Source: JBCDCB01 sp039182735
GTDB lineage: Bacteria > Planctomycetota > Phycisphaerae > Phycisphaerales > UBA1924
Length of the DNA: 28,793 bases
Direction of reading: 5' to 3'
Assembly (NCBI GenBank): GCA_039182735.1
Contig: JBCDCB010000041.1
Location: 1-28,793 of the forward strand
Every line of letters begins with the position of its first letter. The first letter of the stretch is position 1. Under the pieces are notes generated by a model, which was given only the letters and a program-made list of their open reading frames with translations, had not been told where the DNA came from and searched no databases. This document shows, piece after piece, positions 15,157 to 23,245 of this stretch. Position numbers and translations under genes: made by a program.

Positions 15157-16419
15157 ATGCGCGTTTCATCGAACGTCTGGAAGAGGGCTCGGATCGCGTT
15201 GCTGCTCGCCGCAGCGGGGACGGTCGCCGGTTGCGGCGCCGGCCACGGCAAGTACACGCAGGAGTTCAAGGAGCAGGCCGAGCTGCGGATGACGCAGGTC
15301 AAGGCCGCGACCGAGTACGACATGGCGAGGCAGCAGTTCCTCGCGGGCGACCTGAAGAAGTCGCTGAAGACGATCGACAACTCGCTGCAGCTCTCGCCGG
15401 ACGTGCCCAAGTCGCACGTACTCAAAGCGCGGGCGCTGCTGGAATCGGGGAGCCTCGAGCTCGCGATGGACTCGCTCGAAACGGCGATCGAGCTGAACCC
15501 CGAGTTCGCCGAAGCGCACTACTACGCGGGCATCATCCGCGAGCGATGGACGCGACCGGGTAAGGCGTACGAGTCGTACATGCGCGCCTTCGAGCTCGAG
15601 CCGACGGACGCGCAGTACCTGCTCGCGGCGGGCGAAGCGCTCATCGATCAGGGCGAACTCGACAAAGCGCACGAGCTGCTGAGCACCGAGTCTGGCGAGT
15701 TCGAGCACAACGCGGGCATCCGCCAGACGCTCGCGCACATCGCCCAGATGCAAGGCGATCTGGAGGGCGCGGTCGAGCTCTTCGAGCAGGCGTACCTGCT
15801 CGCGCCGGACGAGGTCGGGCTGCTCGAAGACCTCGCGCGGGCGCTCATCGCCGCCGATGATCATGCGGATGGCGAGACACACCTTCGCCGCTTGCTCGCC
15901 ATGCCCGGCATGGACGAGCGTCGCGACCTGCTGCAACTCCACGCCCGCACGCTGATGGAGCTCGATCGACCGGTCGAGGCGCGTGAGATCCTCGTCGGGC
16001 TCGTGGAAGACCCCGAGGGCGCGGGCGACGCACGCCTTTGGCGCGAACTCGCGCACGCCGCTGTGAAGCTCGAAGACGGGCGCCGCCTGCGCGAGTCGGC
16101 GAACAGGCTGATCGCGATCACGCCGCAGAGTCATCAGGGGCACTACCTGCTCGCGCTGTGGCATCACATGCACGGTCGCACGGAGAACGCGGTGGACACG
16201 CTCGCGCGTGCGGTGCTGCTCTCCGATGAGGATCCGGCGCCGGCGCTGCTGCAGGCGGTGCTGCTCGATCGTCTGGGCGATCCGGACGGGGCGCGCGCCG
16301 CGCTGCGGATCGCGTCGTCGATCGCGCCGAACGACCGGCGGATCACGCGGATCGAGTCGGGTCTCGGCAACGCGACGCCGAGCGTCGGTGCGTTTGCGGG
16401 TGTCGATCCCGAAGAGTGA
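15157..16419 (+). CDS. TPR-repeat lipoprotein (PilF/PilW-like, probable pilotin)
   Basis: The 420-residue protein has a lipoprotein signal with GTVAGC and the acylated Cys at 26. Tandem tetratricopeptide repeats then cover most of the chain, with recognisable units at about 55-88, 90-122 (LDSLETAIELNPEFAEAHYY style), 124-156 and 195-228, and further ones to about 400. TPR lipoproteins of this kind (PilF/PilW) help secretins reach and assemble in the outer membrane. The position directly after the secretin gene fits that, although 420 residues is longer than PilF (about 230). ATG 15157 has GGAGAG 6 nt upstream. A 4-bp GTGA overlap with the kinase gene couples it to the signalling module. Confidence 0.87.
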   Translation: MRVSSNVWKRARIALLLAAAGTVAGCGAGHGKYTQEFKEQAELRMTQVKAATEYDMARQQFLAGDLKKSLKTIDNSLQLSPDVPKSHVLKARALLESGSLELAMDSLETAIELNPEFAEAHYYAGIIRERWTRPGKAYESYMRAFELEPTDAQYLLAAGEALIDQGELDKAHELLSTESGEFEHNAGIRQTLAHIAQMQGDLEGAVELFEQAYLLAPDEVGLLEDLARALIAADDHADGETHLRRLLAMPGMDERRDLLQLHARTLMELDRPVEAREILVGLVEDPEGAGDARLWRELAHAAVKLEDGRRLRESANRLIAITPQSHQGHYLLALWHHMHGRTENAVDTLARAVLLSDEDPAPALLQAVLLDRLGDPDGARAALRIASSIAPNDRRITRIESGLGNATPSVGAFAGVDPEE

Positions 16420-17939
16420 GCGACGGGCGCGGAACGGTGGTTCCTGGTCTCTCCACGGATGAGTGCGTGAATCAAGGTCGAATCATCCTGTCGATGCTCG
16501 CGGTGGCGTCGGTCGTCGGCGCGATCGCCGGGTTCGCGGGCACCCTGCTCGCGGGTCAGGCGTTCGTCTCGGCGCTGCCGGCGTGGAGCGTGGTGCCGAT
16601 CGGTGGCGCGCTGGCGGCATCACTCTTTGTTCTGCCGATCGCGTCGCTGCTCGCGTCGGACCTGAAGCTCGCCAAGCGGCGCATCGGTCTGCTGTCGGAC
16701 GAGCGCGACGACGCGGTCGCCGCATGCCCGCGCCTCGTTGGCCCGATCATCCAAGGTGTTGAGGAACTCGCACGCGCGTGGCGTGATCGCCACGCGGAGG
16801 CGTCGGCGAGAGCGAAAGAACTCGAGGTGCGCGTGAAGGTCGCGGAGGCCGAACGCCGGTATGCGGAGGCCGTGCTCGACACGCTGAAAGACGCGGTCAT
16901 CGTGGCGGACGGGTTCAACGAGCTCACGATGGCGAACCGGTGCGCGACCCGGCTGCTCGGGATCGATGAGGGCGGCTTCTCGCACGCCAAGCTCCAAGAC
17001 CTGCTCGTCGATGAGCGTCTGAGCCAGGAGATCGATGAAGCGCTGCGTTCCGGTCGGATCGCGCGGCAGCGCCACTTCGAGCACCAGCTCAACGGCGGCG
17101 CGGGCGAGGGTGGCGAAGCCATCTACGACGTCACCATCTCGGCGCTCCCCGACGTCACGACGGAGACGCCGGAGCGTGAGGACGGGATCGGCGGCGTGGT
17201 CGCGATCCTGCGCGACGTCTCGCGCGAGCGCGAGATCAGCCAGATGAAGACGGACTTCGTGTCGCAGGCGTCGCACGAGCTGCGCACGCCGCTGAGCTCG
17301 ATCAGCGCGTACATCGAGATGCTGATCGACAGCGAGGCGGGAGACGAGGAGTCTCGCCAGGAGTTCTATCAAGTCATCCGGGCCGAGACGGACCGCGTGA
17401 CGCGCATGATCGACAACATGCTCAACATCTCGCGCATCGAGGCGGGAATCGTGCAGATCGAGCGCACGGAAGTGGACTTCGTCGAAGCGGCGCGCGGTGT
17501 GCTCGAGACGATGCGTCCGCAGGCGGCGCTCAAGTCGATCAAGCTGATCGAGAAGTCCGGCCCGCTCGTGTACACGGCGCAGGCCGATCGGGACATGATC
17601 CAGCAGGTCATCACGAATCTTGTGAGCAACGCCGTGAAGTACACGCCCGAGGGCGGGCGCGTCACGGTGACGATCGAGAACGACGACGCGACGCGCTCGG
17701 TGCTCGTCGGCGTGCAGGACACGGGGCTTGGCATTCCGCCCGAGGCGATCGACCGCGTCTTCGACAAGTTCTACCGGATCGAGAACTACAAGCGCGTCGC
17801 CAAGGGCACGGGACTGGGGCTCAACCTCGTGAAGCACGTCGTGGAGACGGTGCACCGTGGTGGGGTTGGCGTCGAGAGCGAAGTCGGGATGGGCAGCCGG
17901 TTCTGGTTCACGATCCCGTATGTCCATGAGCGTGTGTAA
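16416..17939 (+). CDS. Membrane histidine kinase with PAS domain
   Basis: This 507-residue sensor kinase has two membrane segments (about 22-48 and 57-81) with only a tiny outside loop. It probably senses membrane or cytoplasmic cues, not a large external ligand. A coiled-coil linker (about 115-150) leads to a PAS-like domain (about 150-268), then HisKA with phospho-acceptor His287 in FVSQASHELRTPLSS. The HATPase domain has an N box NLVSNAVKYTPEGG, G1 DTGLGIP, F box FDKFYRIE and G2 GTGLGLNLVKH. All catalytic boxes are intact. The GTG start overlaps the TPR gene's stop by 4 bp; GTG 16467 is a possible shorter start. The receiver gene 18 bp downstream is the obvious partner. Confidence 0.93.
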   Translation: MSDGRGTVVPGLSTDECVNQGRIILSMLAVASVVGAIAGFAGTLLAGQAFVSALPAWSVVPIGGALAASLFVLPIASLLASDLKLAKRRIGLLSDERDDAVAACPRLVGPIIQGVEELARAWRDRHAEASARAKELEVRVKVAEAERRYAEAVLDTLKDAVIVADGFNELTMANRCATRLLGIDEGGFSHAKLQDLLVDERLSQEIDEALRSGRIARQRHFEHQLNGGAGEGGEAIYDVTISALPDVTTETPEREDGIGGVVAILRDVSREREISQMKTDFVSQASHELRTPLSSISAYIEMLIDSEAGDEESRQEFYQVIRAETDRVTRMIDNMLNISRIEAGIVQIERTEVDFVEAARGVLETMRPQAALKSIKLIEKSGPLVYTAQADRDMIQQVITNLVSNAVKYTPEGGRVTVTIENDDATRSVLVGVQDTGLGIPPEAIDRVFDKFYRIENYKRVAKGTGLGLNLVKHVVETVHRGGVGVESEVGMGSRFWFTIPYVHERV

Positions 17940-17957
17940 GCCCGAAAGGAACGGCGC

Positions 17958-18377
17958 ATGAGCGAACGAAACTCCACTGTTCTGATCGTCGATGACGAAT
18001 CGCACATCACGCACGTGGTCGCGCTCAAGCTGCAGAACGCGGGGTTCGAGACGGTCACCGCCGGCGATGGCGAGGAGGGGCTCGAGCTCGCGGTGCAGCA
18101 CGGGCCGGACCTGGTCATTACGGATCTTCAGATGCCGTACATGAGCGGGATCGAGCTCGCCAAGGCGATGTACGCGCGGGAGGACTTGTGCGACGTGCCG
18201 GTGCTGATGCTCACGGCGCGCGGGTACGCGCTGGAGCAAGGGGACCTCGACGACACGCACATCGAATCGGTTCTCAGCAAGCCGTTCAGCCCGAGGCAGG
18301 TGCTCGCGGTCGTTGAGGAACTCTTGGAGAAGAGCGCGCGGAAGGCGACGGCGCAGCGGAGCAATGAAGCCGCGTGA
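17958..18377 (+). CDS. Single-domain response regulator (receiver only)
   Basis: The 139-residue protein is a CheY-like receiver with intact chemistry: acidic Asp12-Asp13 in LIVDDE, phosphoacceptor Asp56 in VITDLQMP, Thr86 in LMLTA and Lys108-Pro in SKPF. No output domain follows; the last 20 residues are charged and probably flexible. It must act by protein contact, plausibly on the HD-GYP protein encoded next (4-bp GTGA overlap) or on the motor. AAGGA precedes the ATG. Phosphorylation by the upstream kinase is inferred from the operon. Confidence 0.92.
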   Translation: MSERNSTVLIVDDESHITHVVALKLQNAGFETVTAGDGEEGLELAVQHGPDLVITDLQMPYMSGIELAKAMYAREDLCDVPVLMLTARGYALEQGDLDDTHIESVLSKPFSPRQVLAVVEELLEKSARKATAQRSNEAA

Positions 18378-19951
18378 ATCAGCAGGCGTCACAACCCGAG
18401 CCCGCCCGCGGGCGGGATCCGCTCGCGGCGCGGTGCGCGTCGATGCGGCTCGCGTGCTGGGTCGTGGACGACACCGGCGCGGTGCGCGCGTCGGCGCCGT
18501 TCGACGAGGCGCTCGAACTCGTCATCGGCGGCGACGCGATGCTCGATGCGGTCGGCTCGCTCGACGCGACGGAGCACGTGGTCGAACTGGCAACGGGGGT
18601 GTGGGCGATCCCGATCCCCGCGCGCAAGCGGCGAGTCGGGACGGGCGTGCTCGCCGCGGTGGCCTTCGGCCCCGGTGCGTCGGAGTGCTCGTGCCTGCGC
18701 GCATCCGCTGCGTCGCACGGGGTCTCGGCGAGCGCTCTGACGCAGCTCATGGGTGACCACGAGGTGCTGAGCGCCGACGCGGCGGAGCGGCTGGCGGTCT
18801 CGCTGCGGACAATGCAGAGCGATATCGAGGGCGGTGCCGAGTCGAGCCGGGCGCTTTTTGATGTCAGCCGGCAACTGGGCGAGGCGTACGAAGAGATCAA
18901 CCTGCTGCACACACTGACGCGTTCGATGAACGAGGTCGCAAACCCCGGGAGTTTCGTGCAGAACGCGTGCGACGAGTTGTGCGCCGCATCGCACTTCGGA
19001 TGGGTGGCCGCCGCGTTCGTGCAGGATCCAAAAGTGATGCGCAGTCAGGCCGGCGCGACGTTTCGCTCCGGGCAGGACAACGGCCAGACGATCGCCGAGG
19101 CGGTTCGGCTCGCGTCGTCCGCGACCGATCCGGAAGGACGCGTCGAGCGGCACTCGACGCTGGGTCTCGTGCTCGTGCAGCCGATCCTCCGCAACGGTGT
19201 GCCGATCGGTGTTGCGCTCGCCGGCGGCAAGACCGTCTGCGACGAAGAGATCAACTCCATTGACATCGCGATGGTCGAATCGACCACACGCGCGATCGGC
19301 GTGCTCGCGGAGAACGCGTTTCTCTACGAAGATCAGCAGGCGATGTTCATCGGCACGCTCGGCGCGCTGACCGGGTCCATCGATGCCAAAGACCCGTATA
19401 CACGCGGTCACTCCGAGCGTGTCGCGCACCTCGGTCGCCAGCTCGCCCTCGCCGCGGGCATGACCGAACCGGCGGCGGAGCGCGTGCATATCGGCGGGCT
19501 CGTGCACGACATCGGCAAGATCGGTGTGCCCGAGTCCGTGCTCAGCAAGCCCGGGCGGCTGACCGACGAAGAGTTCGATCTGATCCGGCTGCACCCGCGG
19601 ATCGGGTACGACATCCTGCGCGACATCCCGCTGCTGGAAGACGTGCTGCCCGGCGTGCTCTATCACCACGAGCGCTACGACGGACGGGGCTACCCCGCAA
19701 AGCTCGAGGGCGAGAGCATCCCGCTGATCGCGCGGATCCTCGGGATCGCCGACGCGTTTGATGCGATGAGCTCGACGCGCACGTACCGACGCGCGATGCC
19801 GCGCCCGCAGGTCATCGGGGAAGTTGAAAAGAACGCCGGCGTTCAATTCGATCCGGAGCTCGCGAAGATCTTTGTCACGCTCGACTTCACCGTCTACGAC
19901 CAGCTCGTTCAGCAGCACCAACGGCTCGGAGAAGGGAGCGCCGCGGCGTGA
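18374..19951 (+). CDS. GAF and HD-GYP domain protein, predicted c-di-GMP phosphodiesterase
   Basis: HD-GYP enzymes hydrolyse cyclic di-GMP at a metal centre. The C-terminal half of this 525-residue protein has the full signature: His346 in YTRGHSERVA, His378-Asp379 in LVHDIGKIGVP, His407 in RLHPRIGYDIL, His431-His432 in YHHERYDGRGYP (GYP 439-441) and Asp460 in GIADAFDAM. It should be active. Residues about 165-315 form a GAF-like sensor domain (FDVSRQLGEAYEEINLLHTL onward). The N-terminal 140 residues are an unrecognised, perhaps PAS-like, region with a Cys cluster (CSC, about 105-107). No membrane segment is seen. It overlaps both neighbours by 4 bp. Whether the receiver protein or a GAF ligand controls it is unknown. 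Confidence 0.92.
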   Translation: MNQQASQPEPARGRDPLAARCASMRLACWVVDDTGAVRASAPFDEALELVIGGDAMLDAVGSLDATEHVVELATGVWAIPIPARKRRVGTGVLAAVAFGPGASECSCLRASAASHGVSASALTQLMGDHEVLSADAAERLAVSLRTMQSDIEGGAESSRALFDVSRQLGEAYEEINLLHTLTRSMNEVANPGSFVQNACDELCAASHFGWVAAAFVQDPKVMRSQAGATFRSGQDNGQTIAEAVRLASSATDPEGRVERHSTLGLVLVQPILRNGVPIGVALAGGKTVCDEEINSIDIAMVESTTRAIGVLAENAFLYEDQQAMFIGTLGALTGSIDAKDPYTRGHSERVAHLGRQLALAAGMTEPAAERVHIGGLVHDIGKIGVPESVLSKPGRLTDEEFDLIRLHPRIGYDILRDIPLLEDVLPGVLYHHERYDGRGYPAKLEGESIPLIARILGIADAFDAMSSTRTYRRAMPRPQVIGEVEKNAGVQFDPELAKIFVTLDFTVYDQLVQQHQRLGEGSAAA

Positions 19952-20283
19952 AGCTCTCGAGCGAAGACTACGGCGAGGTCTCGGTCGTGGTCCTGAGCGG
20001 GGAGTTCACCGCTGAGGACACCGACACCTTCAACCGCTCGCTGACCGACTGCGTGAGCCGGGGCGCGAAGCACGCGATCCTCGATCTCGAAGCCGTCGAG
20101 TTCGTCGATTCCGCGGCGCTCGAATCCATGCTCTCGTTGCAGGAGCGGCTCGGCGAACGCGGCGGTCAGCTCCGTCTCGTTCGACCCGACAGCACCGTTG
20201 TCACGATTCTCTCGCTGACGCGCCTCGACCTCGCGCTCGAGTCGCACGAATCGGTTGAGTCCGCCGTGCGGAGCCTGCGGTGA
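19948..20283 (+). CDS. STAS-domain protein (anti-sigma factor antagonist-like)
   Basis: This 111-residue single-domain protein resembles SpoIIAA/RsbV. The fold's conserved segment reads AVEFVDSAALESML, with Ser55 at the position phosphorylated by RsbW-type kinases (DS.aL; the usual Gly is Ala here). Such proteins work as partner switches, binding a kinase or another output protein only when dephosphorylated. No RsbW-like kinase, sigma factor or PP2C phosphatase is encoded nearby. The target may be elsewhere or may be a member of this locus. It is coupled by 4-bp GTGA overlaps to the HD-GYP gene before it and the ATPase gene after it. Confidence 0.9.
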   Translation: MKLSSEDYGEVSVVVLSGEFTAEDTDTFNRSLTDCVSRGAKHAILDLEAVEFVDSAALESMLSLQERLGERGGQLRLVRPDSTVVTILSLTRLDLALESHESVESAVRSLR

Positions 20284-22010
20284 ACGCCCGCTCGAGTGAC
20301 GCCAGATCTGCGCAGGAGCGCGCGATGCCGATCGGCGATCTGCTCGTGCGCGCCGGGGCGATCTCGCAGTCGCAGCTCGAAGAGGGCCTCGCCGAGCAGC
20401 GCGAGAGCGGGGGCGGGCGCCTTCTGGGCGAAATCCTTGTCGAGATGGGATTCGTCTCCGAGGGGGACGTCGCCAAGTGTCTCGCCGAGTCGTACGGCGT
20501 CCCCTTCGCCCGCGTCACCCCGAGGATCGCAGATCCGCGCGCGATCGAATCGCTCCCGCGCGACTTCATCGACAGCCACGGCGTTCTCCCGCTCTTCAGC
20601 GTCAATGACGTGCTCACCGTGGCGCTCAGCGAACCCGCGAACCTCTTCCTGATCGAAGAGATCGGGCGCCTGAGCGGCAAGAGCGTGCAGATCGTCGCGT
20701 CCACGCCCGCCGACATCCGTGCGACGCTGCAGGCGTACCTGCCGTCGGCGAACGTCTTTGTGATCGACGAGATCTACGAAGACGTCGATGTGCGCGAGCT
20801 CTCCGAGGCCGACGCGCAGTCGTTCGACCTCTCGGACATGGAGGAGCTCTCCGGGCAGTCGCCCGTGGTGAAGCTCGTCAACTACCTGCTCTTCCAGGCA
20901 GTGAACGACCGCGCATCGGACATCCACATCGAAGCGGACGACGGCATGAGTCGCGTGCGCATGCGTGTGGATGGCAGGCTCATCACCAAGCTCACGCCGC
21001 CTTTCCAGATGCACGCGGCGGTGATCTCGCGCATCAAGATCATGGGCGGGATGGATATCTCCGAGCGCCGCCTGCCGCAAGACGGCGACCTACGCGTTGT
21101 CATCGACGGACGCCCGATCGACCTCCGCATCTCGACGATGCCCGGCAAGAGCGGCGAGAAGGTGGTCATCCGAATCATCGACAACCGCAACAACGTGCTG
21201 CCGATCGAGAAGATGGGCTTCTCTGCGGAGATCCTCGAGCAGTGGAAGGGCGTCATCAACCAGCCCAACGGGATGGTGCTCGTGACCGGGCCGACGGGTT
21301 CGGGCAAGTCCACCACGCTGTACGCCGCGGTCAACCACATCAACAGCGACGAGGTCAACGTCTCCACGGTCGAGAACCCGGTGGAGGCGCGCATCCCCGG
21401 GGTGAACCAGTTCCAGACGAACGAGAAGGCCGGGTTCACGTTCGCCGGCGCGCTGCGCGCGCTGCTGCGCCAGGACCCGGACGTGATCATGGTCGGCGAG
21501 ATCCGCGACGCCGAGACCGCGTCGATCGCGACACAAGCCGCGCTCACCGGACACCTCGTGTTCTCGACGCTGCACACCAACGATGCGATCGCGGCGGTCA
21601 CGCGCCTCACGAACATGAGCGTCGAGCCGTACCTCGTCGCCGGCATGCTTCGCGGCGTGCTCGCGCAGCGACTCGTCCGTAAAGTCTGCCCGCACTGCAA
21701 GACACAGATCGAGCCCGATGGCGTCGTGCGGACGCAGCTCGCCATGGCGAAGCTCGAGACCGAAGTCCTGTTCGAAGGGCCCGGCTGCGGACGCTGCCGA
21801 GGGTTGGGCTACTCCGGGCGGCTCGGGATCCACGAGCTCTACATCCCGACGTCGGGCGAGCTCGAACTGATCGCGAGCAACTGCATCCTGCAGGAGCTCC
21901 GAGCCGAAGCAGGCGCACGCGGCTACTTGGGGCTGCGTGACGACGGACTGCGCAAGGCTATCGCGGGCCTGACGACGGTCGAAGAGGTCGTGCGAGCGTG
22001 CGCCTCGTAG
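20280..22010 (+). CDS. pilB: GspE/PilB-type assembly ATPase with N-terminal MshEN-like domain
   Basis: This is the hexameric cytoplasmic motor that drives pilin polymerisation. The 576 residues contain an N-terminal MshEN/GSPII_E_N region (about 17-155) and the core ATPase. In the core are Walker A GPTGSGKSTTL (337-347), the Asp box, Walker B LLRQDPDVIMVGEIRD (395-410) and a His box VFSTLHTND (427-435). A tetracysteine zinc site has CPHC (470-473) and CGRC (503-506). The MshEN part shows two copies of the 24-residue pattern known to bind c-di-GMP (G..L...G......L...L..Q). The first is good except that the leading Arg is Pro; the second is weaker. The start is uncertain: GTG 20280 has GGAG 6 nt upstream and a 4-bp overlap, while ATG 20325 has AGGAG 6 nt upstream and would begin MPIGDLL. 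Confidence 0.94.
   Translation: MNARSSDARSAQERAMPIGDLLVRAGAISQSQLEEGLAEQRESGGGRLLGEILVEMGFVSEGDVAKCLAESYGVPFARVTPRIADPRAIESLPRDFIDSHGVLPLFSVNDVLTVALSEPANLFLIEEIGRLSGKSVQIVASTPADIRATLQAYLPSANVFVIDEIYEDVDVRELSEADAQSFDLSDMEELSGQSPVVKLVNYLLFQAVNDRASDIHIEADDGMSRVRMRVDGRLITKLTPPFQMHAAVISRIKIMGGMDISERRLPQDGDLRVVIDGRPIDLRISTMPGKSGEKVVIRIIDNRNNVLPIEKMGFSAEILEQWKGVINQPNGMVLVTGPTGSGKSTTLYAAVNHINSDEVNVSTVENPVEARIPGVNQFQTNEKAGFTFAGALRALLRQDPDVIMVGEIRDAETASIATQAALTGHLVFSTLHTNDAIAAVTRLTNMSVEPYLVAGMLRGVLAQRLVRKVCPHCKTQIEPDGVVRTQLAMAKLETEVLFEGPGCGRCRGLGYSGRLGIHELYIPTSGELELIASNCILQELRAEAGARGYLGLRDDGLRKAIAGLTTVEEVVRACAS
20314..20318 (+). promoter_or_regulatory. Internal ribosome binding site giving an alternative ATPase start
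   Basis: AGGAG is placed 6 nt before the in-frame ATG at 20325, which is where homology to the MshEN domain begins. The 15 residues before it look non-conserved, so this may be the true start or a second one. Confidence 0.45.
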
Positions 22011-22025
22011 CGGGAGACGATCGCG

Positions 22026-23243
22026 ATGCCCAGCTTTGCGTACAAAGCGCGAGATCGTCACGGTGAGCAGATCGCCGGCGTGATCGAGGCGTCCACAAAG
22101 GGCGACGCGCTGCAGCGTCTGCAGCGCGACGGGCTGGCTGTCACAGACCTGCGCGCGGGATTGGCGCCGATCGATGAGGAAGCGATCCGCGTGAAGCACG
22201 CCGCAGCGCGTGTGCAGCGTGAGGAAGTCATCTCCTTCGCGAACCAGCTCGCCGTGATGCTGGAAACAGGCGTGCCGCTGCGCGAGGCGTTGCAGGCGTA
22301 CGTCGCGCAGTCGCGTGGATCGCTCCGCCGCATCGCGATGGTTGTCGAGCGCCAGGTCAGCTCGGGCGTGCCGCTGAGCGATGCGCTCGCCGAGTTCCCG
22401 AAGGTGTTCCCGAACCTGATGATCAGCCTGGTGCGCGCGTCGGAGGCGTCCGGCTCGCTCGACTCGATGCTCACGCGCATCGCGGGGTATCTGCAGAGCG
22501 CCCGCCGAACGGTGCGGCAGATCCAAGGCGCGCTGACGTACCCGGCGGTGATGATCGGGATCGCGACGACGGTGACAGTCTTCCTGGTGATCTGGGTGCT
22601 GCCACGCTTCGCGCGCATCTACGAGTCGCGCGAGGCGACGCTCCCCGCCGCGACGCGGTTCGTGATCGGCGTCTCGGAGTTTCTCGGCACGCACTGGCTC
22701 ACGATCGGTGTGAGTCTCGTCACGGCCGTGGCGGGGCTCGCGGGTTTCGGGGCGACGAATGCGGGACGCTCGTTCTATGACCTGCTCAGACTCAAGTCGC
22801 CGGTCATCGGGCCGATGTACAGCGCGTTCTATCTCTCGCGATCGATGCGCACGCTCTCGACGCTGCTCGCGGCCGGCGTGAACATGCTCGAAGCGGTTCG
22901 TATCGTTCGCCACGTCAACAACAGCGTGCGCTGGCAGCGGTTCTGGAACTCGTGCGAGGCGATGCTGACCGACGGCAAGTCGATCGCCGACGTCGTGCGC
23001 GAGTCGAGCCTTCTCCCGCCGAACGTGGCGCAGATGGTGATCGCGGGCGAACGCTCGGGTCGCCTTCCGGAGGTGCTCGAGAAGGTCGCGGAGGCGACGG
23101 AGCAGGACCTCGATGAATCGGTAAAGACCTCGACGCAGCTGATCGAGCCGGCGATGATCGTGTTCATGGGGGTCACCGTGGGCGGCATCGCGATCGCGCT
23201 GCTGCTCCCGATCTTCAGCGTTGCCACCGCGATGTCGAACTGA
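22026..23243 (+). CDS. pilC: GspF/PilC inner-membrane platform protein
   Basis: The 405-residue protein is the polytopic platform on which the motor acts. It has two GspF repeats: the first at about 68-190 (FANQLAVMLETGVPLREAL, ASEASGSLDSML), the second at about 270-395 (LSTLLAAGVNMLEAVRIV, AGERSGRLPEVLEKV). Three membrane segments are visible at about 174-194, 222-243 and 376-399. The N-terminal SFAYKARDRHGEQIAGVIEA is typical of PilC/GspF. ATG 22026 has GGGAGA upstream. It is the last gene of the plus-strand locus and converges on recJ with only 2 bp between the stop codons. Confidence 0.94.
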   Translation: MPSFAYKARDRHGEQIAGVIEASTKGDALQRLQRDGLAVTDLRAGLAPIDEEAIRVKHAAARVQREEVISFANQLAVMLETGVPLREALQAYVAQSRGSLRRIAMVVERQVSSGVPLSDALAEFPKVFPNLMISLVRASEASGSLDSMLTRIAGYLQSARRTVRQIQGALTYPAVMIGIATTVTVFLVIWVLPRFARIYESREATLPAATRFVIGVSEFLGTHWLTIGVSLVTAVAGLAGFGATNAGRSFYDLLRLKSPVIGPMYSAFYLSRSMRTLSTLLAAGVNMLEAVRIVRHVNNSVRWQRFWNSCEAMLTDGKSIADVVRESSLLPPNVAQMVIAGERSGRLPEVLEKVAEATEQDLDESVKTSTQLIEPAMIVFMGVTVGGIAIALLLPIFSVATAMSN

Positions 23244-23245
23244 CC

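Noticed and set aside
16620..18392. Long minus-strand open frame opposite the kinase and receiver genes
   Set aside because: Antisense shadow; the plus strand encodes complete kinase and receiver motifs throughout.
21090..22913. Long minus-strand open frame opposite the ATPase and platform genes
   Set aside because: No recognisable domain, and biased Arg/His/Asp composition over well-defined plus-strand genes.
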